64,000 nucleotides of DNA. It comes from Streptomyces tendae. Lineage in GTDB: Bacteria > Actinomycetota > Actinomycetes > Streptomycetales > Streptomycetaceae. The stretch lies in the NCBI RefSeq assembly GCF_014650435.1, contig NZ_BMUY01000014.1, positions 62,001 through 126,000 of the forward strand. Direction: 5' to 3'. The notes under the pieces are model-generated. The model did not search any database. It saw only the letters and a list, made by a program, of their open reading frames with translations, and was not told the origin of the DNA. The position numbers and the translations under genes are program-made. The first letter of the stretch is position 1. Every line of letters begins with the position of its first letter. Below, piece after piece: positions 1 through 7,876 of the stretch.

Positions 1-175
1 GTGTGTGTACGCCGTGCGGGGTCCACGGTAGGGCGGGGTGAGGTGGCCCGTGTTTGTCCGGGGTGTCGTGGTGGGGGTGGGTTCTTCGACGGTGTGGCCA
101 GGTGCGGGTGTGTGAGTGTGCGGGTGTGCGGGTGTTCCGGTTTTCGCTCCCGCCGCCCCTTCCCGTCCCGACCCC

Positions 176-245
176 GGGGGGCTGCCGCCCCGGACCCCCG
201 CTTCGGCCCTGGACGGGCCTCGTCCTCGAACGCCGGACGGGCTGA
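176..245. repeat. Streptomyces-type dispersed intergenic repeat
   Basis: The 270 bases before the first gene hold no convincing coding region. Bases 1-150 are GT-rich low-complexity sequence. From about 176 there is a stretch with the blocks GGGGGCTGCCGCCCCGGACC, CTTCGGCCCTGGACGGGCC and CGCCGGACGGGCTGA. I recognise this as a repeat scattered many times between genes in Streptomyces chromosomes. The GGGGGCTGCCGCCCC part can form a hairpin. It lies just past the stop of the leftward regulator gene and may help end its transcript. The family assignment is from memory. Confidence 0.5.
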
Positions 246-269
246 GTGGACCGCCGTCGGTGCCCGGGA

Positions 270-1934
270 CTAGTCGGGGGCCGTCGCCTTCAGGGCCAGC
301 CACAGCTCCATGCGGACGTCCGGGTCGTCCAGGGAGCGGCCGAGGATCTCCTCCACCCGGCGCATCCGGTAGCGCAGGGTGTGGCGGTGGACGCCGAGGT
401 CGGCGGCGGCCGCGTCCCACTGGCCGTGCCGGGAGAGCCAGGCGCGCACGGAGGCGACCAGGTCGCCCCGGCCGGTGGCGTCGTGGTCGCGCAGCGCCCG
501 CAGGAGGCCGTCGGCGAAGGCGCGCACCGCGTCGTCGGCGAGGAGCGGCAGCACCGAGCCGGCCGCCACGTGCTCGTGCTCCACGCAGACGCGGCCGCGC
601 CGGCGGGCCACCGAAAGGGCCTGCTGGGCCTGCTTGTAGGCGGCGGACGCGGCGATGGGCCCGGACGGTGCCGACAGACCGACGACCAGGCTCTCCTCGT
701 CGCCGCTCGCGAGGGACTCGGACGCCGGGCGGGCGGCCTCCAGCGCGGAGGCGTGCTCGACGCAGGCGGCGACGGCCGCGCCCCCGTCGGTGGCCAGCAC
801 CACCAGGCGTTCCCCGTCGGGCACGACCAGCACCGCCTCGCCGGCGCGGGCCGCCGCGGACTCCACCACTTCGACGAGCGCGCCGAGGGTGCCGAGGGGG
901 TCGCCGCCGGTCTCCGGGGCCGCGTCACCGGCGGCGGTCTGTGCGGCGGCCGCGGCGGCCCTGTTCCTGGCCGCGGGCGACTCGGCGACGATCATCCGGA
1001 ACGGCGCGTCCAGCAGGCCGCCGTACAGGTCCCCGGCGACCGTGCGGGCGTGGTCGGGTTCACCGGCCAGCAGCATGCGCAGCACGGCCGCGTCGATGCG
1101 CAGCCCGGCCTCGTGCAGGGAGCGGGAGCGTTCCGTGGTGAGGGTCAGCAGGGCGATGGCGGAGTGGACGGCGTACCGCTCGGCGGTGCCGAGGGCGGCG
1201 GCGGTGCCGACGGCGAGCGCGGAGCGGGGTCTGCGGGAGGTGCCCAGGGAGTGCAGCTCGACCCGGTCGGCGTTCTCGGGGTGCTCGGTGTTCCCCGCAC
1301 CGCCGACCACCGACGAGGCCGGCGCGGGGCGCTCGCGCAGCCGCTGCACGTCCGCGGTGAGCCGCGCCGCCCTGCGGCCCGCCCACTCCGGGGCAGTGGC
1401 GACGACGGCGCCCGAGGCGTCGTACAGCGCCGCCCAGCCGTCGACCTGGGCGGCGAGCGCGGCCAGCAGTCCCTCGGGGCCGTCGGCCAGGGTCCGCCGG
1501 GTCAGCTCGCGCTGGGCGGCGAAGCCCGCGGTGACCGCGCGGTACTGGTCGGCGGCGATGGCGGCGGAGACGGCCTTGCTGATGGCGAGGAACGGGGTAC
1601 GGCGCGGCACCTCCAGCAGGGGCAGGCCCTCCTGCCGGGCCGCCGCCACCAGCGCCTCGGGGACGTCGTCGTAGTTGACCCCGACGGCGAAGCCGAGACC
1701 CACCACTCCGGCGCCCGCGAGCCGCTTCACGTACCGCTGCATCGCCTCGGGGTCCTCGGCGTCCAGCTTGAGGGCGGTGATCAGCAGCAGCTCCCCGCCC
1801 TCCATGTAGGGCACGGGGTCGGCGAGTTCGCTGACGTGGGCCCAGCGCACCGGCACGTCGAGGCGGTCCTCGCCGGCGCGCACGGTCAGCTTGAGCGCCG
1901 AGTGGTGGACGAGCGAGGCGAGCGTGGGGGGCAT
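270..1934 (-). CDS. PucR-family transcriptional regulator
   Basis: A 554-residue cytoplasmic DNA-binding protein. Residues 1-130 match the PucR N-terminal sensory domain, with the phrase VSELADPVPYMEGGELLLIT. The middle is a GGDEF-like PucR/CdaR linker region. The last 60 residues form the PucR C-terminal helix-turn-helix, seen in SVRAWLSRHGQWDAAAADLG followed by VHRHTLRYRMRRVEEILGR. PucR regulators typically control purine, amino-acid or amine catabolism. The gene stands alone, read leftwards, about 150 bp past the end of the ATPase gene and 2.6 kb from gabT; control of gabT or polyamine use is only an inference. ATG start at 1934. Confidence 0.85.
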   Translation of the reverse strand: MPPTLASLVHHSALKLTVRAGEDRLDVPVRWAHVSELADPVPYMEGGELLLITALKLDAEDPEAMQRYVKRLAGAGVVGLGFAVGVNYDDVPEALVAAARQEGLPLLEVPRRTPFLAISKAVSAAIAADQYRAVTAGFAAQRELTRRTLADGPEGLLAALAAQVDGWAALYDASGAVVATAPEWAGRRAARLTADVQRLRERPAPASSVVGGAGNTEHPENADRVELHSLGTSRRPRSALAVGTAAALGTAERYAVHSAIALLTLTTERSRSLHEAGLRIDAAVLRMLLAGEPDHARTVAGDLYGGLLDAPFRMIVAESPAARNRAAAAAAQTAAGDAAPETGGDPLGTLGALVEVVESAAARAGEAVLVVPDGERLVVLATDGGAAVAACVEHASALEAARPASESLASGDEESLVVGLSAPSGPIAASAAYKQAQQALSVARRRGRVCVEHEHVAAGSVLPLLADDAVRAFADGLLRALRDHDATGRGDLVASVRAWLSRHGQWDAAAADLGVHRHTLRYRMRRVEEILGRSLDDPDVRMELWLALKATAPD

Positions 1935-2086
1935 GGGGCCTGGGCCTTCGGGTCTGCGTCGGGGTGTGAGGCTGACTGCGGGGTCGGTGTGGAGCAGCTG
2001 TGATCTTTTGGCCGCCGCGTATGAACGACCTGTGTCGATTCTGCCTCACTGTACGGTCCCGGGTGTCGGCCCGGGCCCCGTACGGC

Positions 2087-4222
2087 TCACCCGCGCAGAT
2101 CCACCAGCAGCGGCGGCGCGTGCTCCCCCTTGACGCTGGTCAGCGACAGCACCGCGTGCCCGGCCGGCACGGCGTGCGCCAGCTCGGACGCCGACCAGCG
2201 TTCCCGCTCGACCTGCCGCACGGTCACCGCGCGCGCGGTGGGCGCCTTGCCGGTGATCACCCGGCGGAGCATGTGCACGGCCTTGCCCGCCGGGGTCTCG
2301 GCGATGATCTGCCGGTCGGTGACGTCGCGGGCCTCGGTCCACTCCTTGCCCCACACCTCGGCGAAGTCCTGCCCGTCCCAGGGGGTGAGTCCGGACAGCG
2401 CCATCCGGCACCCGATGGCCCCGAGCAGCGGCCCGCGCAAGGGGCGCGGTACGTCGTCCAGGGTGCGCAGGGTCAGGACCACGCCGGCACCGGCCGAGCG
2501 CAGCCGCTGCACGCCCCGTACCGCCTCCGGTGTCACCACGCCGCTGGCGTCGTCCAGCACCAGGCAGGCGAACAGCGACCGGTCCTCCCGTACCGAGACG
2601 CTCGCGGTGAACTGGGCGAGCACCAGCCGCGCCAGCATCCGGGAGGCGTCGGCGTGACCGCGCTGGGGCAGGTCGATGCGGACCCGCACCGGGTGGTCGA
2701 GGGCCTTGAGGGAGAAGGGGCGCGACTGCCCTGAGGTGTCGAAGAAGGGGGCGAAGGCGGGGCGGTCCAGGAGCGCCACCCGGTCGGCCAGGACACCGCC
2801 CAGGTCCCCGGGCCGGTCCAGCTGCCGCTCGCGTGCGTCCAGTTCGCGCAGCAGGGAGTCCTGCCCGGCCGCCCGGAGCCCCTCGCGCAGTTCGGCCAGC
2901 GGTCCGGGGGCGCCCTCCAGCAGCTGCCGCAGCTCCGGCACGCCGGGGAAGCGGCCGTGGACCGCGCGGAAGGGGCCGAGGAGCTGGGCGAGGACGGTGG
3001 TGGAGCGCCGGGTGTCACCGCCCTGGTGCTGCTCGGTGAGGTCGCCGACCAGGGCCTCGGCGAGCACGACGGCGGCCTCGTCGGGGTCGGTGGTGCCGCC
3101 GTACAGGTCGAGGTCGTACACGGAGTCCGGGTGGCCGATGCGGACGACGACGTCGTAGGCGTCTGCCGGGCCGAGGTCCGCGCCCGCCGCGCCGACCACG
3201 ACGACCGCGGCGCGGCCGGCCAGCGCGTGCAGGCACAGTGACTCGGTGAGCGGGCGCACCAGGCTGCCGGTCTTGCCGGAGCCCGCGGGTCCGACGGCCA
3301 GCAGGGAGGTGCCGAGCAGGTCGGGGCCGAGGGCGAGACCGGCGCCGCGGTAGGCGTAGGGGTTGCGGGTGTCGTCGGCGGCCGTGCCGATGCGCACCTG
3401 GCCGGTGACGAGGTCGTGCCGGGCCTGCCGGACGGGCAGGTCGCGGGCGCCGGAGGGGTGCGGGCAGGCGCCCGCACCCTGGCTGAGCACCGCGCCGGTG
3501 AAGGTGGCCAGGCTGTGCCGCCCGCGCTGCACGCCCTGCCAGGCGCGGGCGATGCGGGCGTGGTCCACGTCCCGCATGAGCCCGGAGCGGGCGTCGGCGG
3601 CCAGCCGTTCGGCGGCGTCGTGGGCCCCCGCGGCGCGCAGCGCGGGCCATGCGGCGGGGTCCTCCTCGGGGGCGGGCGGGGGCACCGCGCCGGGCACGGC
3701 ACGGCGCCAGGCGGGCGGGCCGTAGCGCCGCCAGATCTCGCTCCAGCGTCCCAGTCGTCCGACGCCGACCATGATGATGCCGGCGATCAGGACGTAGTAG
3801 GCGTAGACGACCACGACCGAGGTGAAGCTGTGGGGCTCGGCCCAGGAGTCCGGGATCATCGCGTAGAGGGGCAGCAGCCACCAGCCGCCCAGGTAGCCGT
3901 TCCACAGCAGTGACCAGATCAGCCAGCCGACCAGGAAGGCGATCACCGCGCCGCTCAGCAGCTGGCGGCCCGGCACCCGCTCGGGCTCCTCCTCGGGCCG
4001 CGGCCGGTGTCCGAACCGCCACACCCCGGGCAGGGCCTGCGGGCGCGGGGTGCGCAGCCACGTCAGGAAGGCCGGACCGTCCGGGGCTCCCGGTGCCCGC
4101 GCCGGCCGGGGCGGCACCGTGGGGGCCTCGGGGGGCTTCGCGGGCACCTCCGGAGGTCCCGCCGGACGCGGCACCGGATTCGCATGCGTGCCCCGCGCGT
4201 CCCGGGTCCCGTCGCCGTCCAT
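2087..4222 (-). CDS. Membrane-anchored ATP-binding protein (TraD/VirD4-like fold)
   Basis: A 711-residue protein. After a Pro-rich N-terminus come two or three hydrophobic segments (about residues 88-155, with LLSGAVIAFLVGWLIWSLLW and YAYYVLIAGIIMVGVGRLG), then a large ATPase domain. A Walker A motif GPAGSGKT sits near residue 300, and LFACLVLDDASG further on looks like a Walker B segment. The architecture resembles coupling-type membrane ATPases, but there is no conjugation gene nearby and orthologs sit at this chromosomal place in Streptomyces, so it is probably a housekeeping protein of unknown role. I chose ATG 4222, preceded by a purine-rich GGGGGCAAGGG, over ATG 4258, which has no ribosome-binding site. 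Confidence 0.7.
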   Translation of the reverse strand: MDGDGTRDARGTHANPVPRPAGPPEVPAKPPEAPTVPPRPARAPGAPDGPAFLTWLRTPRPQALPGVWRFGHRPRPEEEPERVPGRQLLSGAVIAFLVGWLIWSLLWNGYLGGWWLLPLYAMIPDSWAEPHSFTSVVVVYAYYVLIAGIIMVGVGRLGRWSEIWRRYGPPAWRRAVPGAVPPPAPEEDPAAWPALRAAGAHDAAERLAADARSGLMRDVDHARIARAWQGVQRGRHSLATFTGAVLSQGAGACPHPSGARDLPVRQARHDLVTGQVRIGTAADDTRNPYAYRGAGLALGPDLLGTSLLAVGPAGSGKTGSLVRPLTESLCLHALAGRAAVVVVGAAGADLGPADAYDVVVRIGHPDSVYDLDLYGGTTDPDEAAVVLAEALVGDLTEQHQGGDTRRSTTVLAQLLGPFRAVHGRFPGVPELRQLLEGAPGPLAELREGLRAAGQDSLLRELDARERQLDRPGDLGGVLADRVALLDRPAFAPFFDTSGQSRPFSLKALDHPVRVRIDLPQRGHADASRMLARLVLAQFTASVSVREDRSLFACLVLDDASGVVTPEAVRGVQRLRSAGAGVVLTLRTLDDVPRPLRGPLLGAIGCRMALSGLTPWDGQDFAEVWGKEWTEARDVTDRQIIAETPAGKAVHMLRRVITGKAPTARAVTVRQVERERWSASELAHAVPAGHAVLSLTSVKGEHAPPLLVDLRG

Positions 4223-4324
4223 CGCCCTTGCCCCCTGACCTGCCGCTCCGTCCGCCATCAGCGAGCCAATCTAACGCCCTCCCAGGGGGAGTTCACCGCT
4301 TACGCGGCCGGGCCCGCGTCGACG

Positions 4325-4383
4325 TGTCCATATGTCGTCGTTCCCGGCACCTGTCCATGTCGGACAAGCGGCCGTTCGGACAA
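4325..4383. promoter_or_regulatory. Repeated motifs in the gabT upstream region
   Basis: Two copies of TCGGACAA (4360-4367 and 4376-4383) are spaced 16 bp start to start, and TGTCCATATGTCG (4325-) is echoed by TGTCCATGTCGG (4353-). They lie 130-190 bp before gabT in the divergent gap to the ATPase gene. Their regular spacing suggests operator half-sites on one face of the helix. The bound regulator is not identifiable from sequence; the PucR-type regulator nearby is one candidate. Confidence 0.3.
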
Positions 4384-4516
4384 CGCCCACATGGAGCATG
4401 CCCACCCCGCACCGCCGGTCCTAGCCTGCGAGAAAAGAAGGCAAGCGTCCGTAAGATCCCGCGGATCCCGCAGGCACACCAGGTCCCGCGGATCCGGCAC
4501 GACCCCAGGAGCCCCC

Positions 4517-5851
4517 ATGACCGCACTTCCGCAGGAGCGCCGCGTCGTCACCGCCATTCCCGGCCCGAAGTCGCAGGAGCTGCAGGCCCGCCGTACGGCC
4601 GTGGTCGCGCAGGGTGTGGGCTCCACGCTGCCGGTCTTCGTCGCGCGGGCCGGCGGCGGTGTCATCGAGGACGTCGACGGCAACCGGCTGATCGACTTCG
4701 GTTCCGGCATCGCGGTGACCTCCGTCGGCGCCTCCGCCGAGGCCGTCGTACGCAAGGCGTCCGCGCAGCTCGCCGACTTCACCCACACCTGTTTCATGGT
4801 CACGCCGTACGAGGGCTACGTCGCCGTCGCCGAGGCGCTGGCCGAGCTGACGCCGGGCGACCACGCGAAGAAGTCCGCCCTGTTCAACAGCGGTGCCGAG
4901 GCCGTGGAGAACGCGGTCAAGATCGCCCGTGCGTACACCAAGCGGCAGGCCGTCGTCGTCTTCGACCACGGGTACCACGGCCGGACCAACCTGACGATGG
5001 CGCTGACCGCGAAGAACATGCCGTACAAGCACGGCTTCGGCCCGTTCGCGCCCGAGGTGTACCGGGTGCCGGTCGCCTACGGCTACCGCTGGCCGACCGG
5101 CGCGGAGAACGCCGGCCCGGAGGCGGCCGCCCAGGCGATCGACCAGATCACCAAGCAGGTGGGCGCCGAGAACGTGGCCGCGATCGTCATCGAGCCGGTA
5201 CTCGGCGAGGGCGGGTTCATCGAGCCGGCCAAGGGCTTCCTGCCCGCGATCAGCGAGTTCGCCAAGGACAACGGCATCGTCTTCGTCGCGGACGAGATCC
5301 AGTCCGGCTTCTGCCGCACCGGTCAGTGGTTCGCCTGCGAGGACGAGGGCATCGTCCCGGACCTGATCACGACGGCGAAGGGCATCGCGGGCGGTCTGCC
5401 GCTGTCCGCCGTCACCGGCCGCGCCGAGATCATGGACGCCGCGCACTCCGGCGGCCTCGGCGGCACCTACGGCGGCAACCCGGTGGCCTGCGCGGGCGCG
5501 CTCGGGGCCATCGAGACGATGAAGGAACTCGACCTCAACGCCCGGGCGAAGAACATCGAGGCGGTCATGAAGTCCCGCCTGGCCGCCATGGCCGAGAAGT
5601 TCGACGTCATCGGCGACGTCCGGGGCCGCGGCGCGATGATCGCGATCGAGCTGGTCAAGGACCGCGACACCAAGGAGCCGAACCCGGAGGCGACCGCCGC
5701 GCTCGCCAAGGCCTGCCACCAGGAGGGCCTGCTGGTCCTGACCTGTGGCACCTACGGCAACGTGCTGCGCTTCCTGCCCCCGCTGGTGATCGACGAGGAC
5801 CTGCTGAACGAGGGCCTCGACATCATCGAGCAGGCATTCACTCGCCTCTGA
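4517..5851 (+). CDS. gabT: 4-aminobutyrate aminotransferase
   Basis: A 444-residue class III PLP-dependent aminotransferase that moves the amino group of GABA to 2-oxoglutarate, giving succinate semialdehyde and glutamate. Visible family marks are the cofactor-phosphate region LFNSGAEAVENAVKIAR, the YHGRTNLTMALT loop, FVADEIQSGFCRTG with the aspartate that contacts the pyridine nitrogen, and TTAKGIAGGLPLSAV with the Schiff-base lysine. Length fits GabT. Start ATG 4517 opens MTALPQERR; the reading frame stays open far upstream but without conserved sequence. It gives the last amino-transfer step to the polyamine/GABA genes at 10-28 kb. Confidence 0.95.
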   Translation: MTALPQERRVVTAIPGPKSQELQARRTAVVAQGVGSTLPVFVARAGGGVIEDVDGNRLIDFGSGIAVTSVGASAEAVVRKASAQLADFTHTCFMVTPYEGYVAVAEALAELTPGDHAKKSALFNSGAEAVENAVKIARAYTKRQAVVVFDHGYHGRTNLTMALTAKNMPYKHGFGPFAPEVYRVPVAYGYRWPTGAENAGPEAAAQAIDQITKQVGAENVAAIVIEPVLGEGGFIEPAKGFLPAISEFAKDNGIVFVADEIQSGFCRTGQWFACEDEGIVPDLITTAKGIAGGLPLSAVTGRAEIMDAAHSGGLGGTYGGNPVACAGALGAIETMKELDLNARAKNIEAVMKSRLAAMAEKFDVIGDVRGRGAMIAIELVKDRDTKEPNPEATAALAKACHQEGLLVLTCGTYGNVLRFLPPLVIDEDLLNEGLDIIEQAFTRL

Positions 5852-5899
5852 GGCAGGCATTCACCCGCGTCTGAGGCAGGCCGTCACCCGCCCCTGAGC
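5831..5899. repeat. Three tandem 23-bp repeats over the gabT stop codon
   Basis: Units at 5831-5853, 5854-5876 and 5877-5899 share CAGGCATTCACYCGCSTCTGAG with a few changes. The first unit encodes the last residues and stop of gabT. Because 23 is not a multiple of three, each following copy lies in a new frame and also carries TGA. It looks like slippage or duplication at the gene end. Confidence 0.8.
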
Positions 5900-6247
5900 A
5901 CGAGTGCCGAACGCCCATCCGAGCCGGGTTTCGCACGTCTGGCGGGGCCACCGGCAGAGCGTGTGAAGAAGGTGTGCGGGGTGGATGTCAGGACGCCGAT
6001 GTCCCTGTCCTGAGCGCACCCCCTGCCGTAGGTTCTACGCAGATGAGAGATACACCCGCCCACAGGGGACTGTGGGCGGATCATCAGGACGAGGCTTCCC
6101 CGGCTTCGACCTGGTCGTGCCTCGCGCACACAACCGGAGCCCACGGGTTCCGGCTTCCTCACCGATCGGACGGTCGCCCGCCCCAAACCCCCCGGGGCGC
6201 GCGGCGTTCCGGTCAGGACGGCCGCCTCGGCACTCGGGACGGTGGTT
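5900..6247. other. Gene-free interval with a strong hairpin; possible small RNA
   Basis: No reading frame here has recognisable protein sequence. It holds a perfect 9-bp stem with a 4-nt loop, CGCCCACAG/CTGTGGGCG at 6057-6065 and 6070-6078, preceded by TAGGTT (6029-6034), which resembles a Streptomyces -10 box. A short transcript that starts near 6040 and ends at the 6248 terminator is possible. No other evidence supports it. Confidence 0.3.
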
Positions 6248-6292
6248 CACCGAAGGGCCGACACACTCCCCCCTTGTGCCGGCCCTTCGGTG
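6248..6292. terminator. Bidirectional terminator hairpin
   Basis: Perfect 13-bp inverted repeat CACCGAAGGGCCG (6248-6260) and CGGCCCTTCGGTG (6280-6292) with a 19-nt loop. It begins 2 bp past the stop of the TPR gene (read leftwards) and can also stop any rightward transcript from gabT. Confidence 0.8.
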
Positions 6293-6293
6293 T

Positions 6294-7127
6294 TCACTCC
6301 CCCGGTTCTCCTCGGGATTCCTCGCCCGGTTCCTCCCCGGTGACACGGGCCAGCAGGGCACGGGCCTCGGCGGTGCGCGGATGGGCCGGGTGCAACTGCC
6401 GTTCGCAGTCGGCCAGCGCACGCCGTACGGCGTCCTCCGCCTCCGCGCGGCGTCCCAGGCCGTACAGGGCCTCGGCGGTGACCAGGTCCGGGTACCCGCC
6501 GGCGTAGCGGGGCGGCCGGGGCGGGCTCCGGCGGACCTCCGCCAGCGCCTCCTCGTAGCGGCCCTGCCCGTTCAGGCTGCGCGCCAGCGTGGTGTTCAGG
6601 ACACCGGCGGCGGGTCCGTTCGCCCGGGACAGGTTGCCGCGGGCCACGGCCTCCGCCTCCTCGTGGCGGGCCAGCCCGCACAGGACGACGGCCAGGTGCC
6701 CCAGGGTGTTGACCTCCAGCGCCGCCACCGGGGCGCGGTGGGCGATCTGGTTCAGCTCGCGCAGGACGCCGTTCGCCTCGGTCTCCGCCTCCGCGTACCG
6801 CCGCAGGCCGGACAGGGCGACCACGCGGTTGCTGCGCGCGATCAGTCGCAGCATCTGCGAGTTGAGGCCGACCGGCTCCAGTTCCGCGATCAGCGTGTCC
6901 AGTTCGTCCAGCGCCTCGGTCATCCGGCCGTGCATGACGGCCGCTCCCGTGGCCAGCACCCTCGCCTCCCAGTGCGGCGGGCGCCTGCGCCAGGGGCGCC
7001 GCGGGAGCGCGGCCAGCGTCCGGGCCTCGGCCTCGACCTCCTCGTACCGGCCCTCACTGGTCATCGCCCTCAGCCGGGTGAAGGTCTCTTCCCACTGGCT
7101 GTCCCGTGCCGTTCGTATGGTGGTCAC
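6294..7127 (-). CDS. Tetratricopeptide-repeat protein
   Basis: A 277-residue protein made almost wholly of helical TPR-like repeats; examples are GRYEEVEAEARTLAAL, GRMTEALDELDTLIAEL, RYAEAETEANGVLREL and GRYEEALAEVRR. No signal peptide or enzyme domain is visible, so it is probably a soluble protein-binding scaffold. A short charged tail (GEEPGEESRGEPGE) ends it. It is divergent from the PAP2 gene with a 44-bp gap, too small for two full promoters side by side, so their promoters must overlap. Confidence 0.75.
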   Translation of the reverse strand: MTTIRTARDSQWEETFTRLRAMTSEGRYEEVEAEARTLAALPRRPWRRRPPHWEARVLATGAAVMHGRMTEALDELDTLIAELEPVGLNSQMLRLIARSNRVVALSGLRRYAEAETEANGVLRELNQIAHRAPVAALEVNTLGHLAVVLCGLARHEEAEAVARGNLSRANGPAAGVLNTTLARSLNGQGRYEEALAEVRRSPPRPPRYAGGYPDLVTAEALYGLGRRAEAEDAVRRALADCERQLHPAHPRTAEARALLARVTGEEPGEESRGEPGE

Positions 7128-7171
7128 GGGCGGTGAGACTACGCGACGGCGGGCCTGCGAAGCTGTGCGTC

Positions 7172-7876
7172 ATGCCGGTCTCCGCCCCGCTTCGCGCCCT
7201 GTCCGCCCTCGTCGGGCTGCCCCTGCTCCTCTTCGCGCTGATCACTTGGCAGGTCCTCGCCGACGGCCCGCTGGTCGGGGTGGACGAGCGGCTGAGCGGG
7301 GCGCTCGTCCACCCGGACCGGCTCTCCGAGCTGCTGTCCGACCTCGGCAACGTGCAGGTGGCCGTGCCCGTCCTGGTCGTGGCGCTGGCGTACGTGGCGT
7401 GGCACGGGCGCGCCACGGGTGCGGACCTCTGGTGGCTGCCGCCCCTGGCCGGGGCGCTGGCGATGGTGTTGGTGCCGGCGCTGGTCGCGCCGCTGAAGGA
7501 GTGGACCGACCGCCCCGGCACCCCGGCGGTGCCGCCGGCCACCGGCTACTACCCCTCGGGTCACACCGCCACGGCGGTGGTCGCCTACGGCACGGCGGCG
7601 CTGCTGCTGCTCGGGCGGCTGCGCTCGCCGGCCGTCCGCCGGGCGCTGGTGGTGCTGTGCGCCGTGCTGGTCCTCGGCACCTCTTACGGGCTGGTACGAC
7701 GGGGCTACCACTGGCCGCTGGACGTGGTCGCGAGCTGGTGCCTGGGAGTGGTGCTGCTGACCGGGGTCCGGCTGGTGGACCGCCGGACCCCACCCGGCCG
7801 GACCCCGCGGGGCGTCAGCCGAAGTACGCGTCGAAGTTCTTCTGGAACTCCCAGTTCGAGTAACGGTCCCAGTTGA
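7172..7876 (+). CDS. PAP2-family membrane phosphatase
   Basis: A 234-residue polytopic membrane protein with about five hydrophobic segments. PAP2 motifs are present in order: KEWTDRPG (variant of the KxxxxxxRP motif, two residues short), YPSGHTA, and the RRGYHWPLDV segment with the catalytic histidine and aspartate. It probably removes phosphate from a lipid or polyprenyl phosphate outside the membrane. Start ATG 7172 (MPVSAPLRALSALVG) places the first membrane helix at the N-terminus; an upstream ATG at 7106 would overlap the divergent gene. The last 21 codons run antisense into the chitinase gene and are Ser/Arg-rich and unconserved-looking, suggesting a lost earlier stop. Confidence 0.8.
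   Translation: MPVSAPLRALSALVGLPLLLFALITWQVLADGPLVGVDERLSGALVHPDRLSELLSDLGNVQVAVPVLVVALAYVAWHGRATGADLWWLPPLAGALAMVLVPALVAPLKEWTDRPGTPAVPPATGYYPSGHTATAVVAYGTAALLLLGRLRSPAVRRALVVLCAVLVLGTSYGLVRRGYHWPLDVVASWCLGVVLLTGVRLVDRRTPPGRTPRGVSRSTRRSSSGTPSSSNGPS

Noticed and set aside
246..2003. 585-residue rightward frame opposite the PucR gene
   Set aside because: Mirror of a real gene in GC-rich DNA; Gly/Arg/Ala/Val-rich with no family sequence.
2087..4222. Conjugation coupling protein of a mobile element
   Set aside because: No neighbouring transfer, relaxase or integrase genes and host-like composition; the gene sits in a chromosomal core context.
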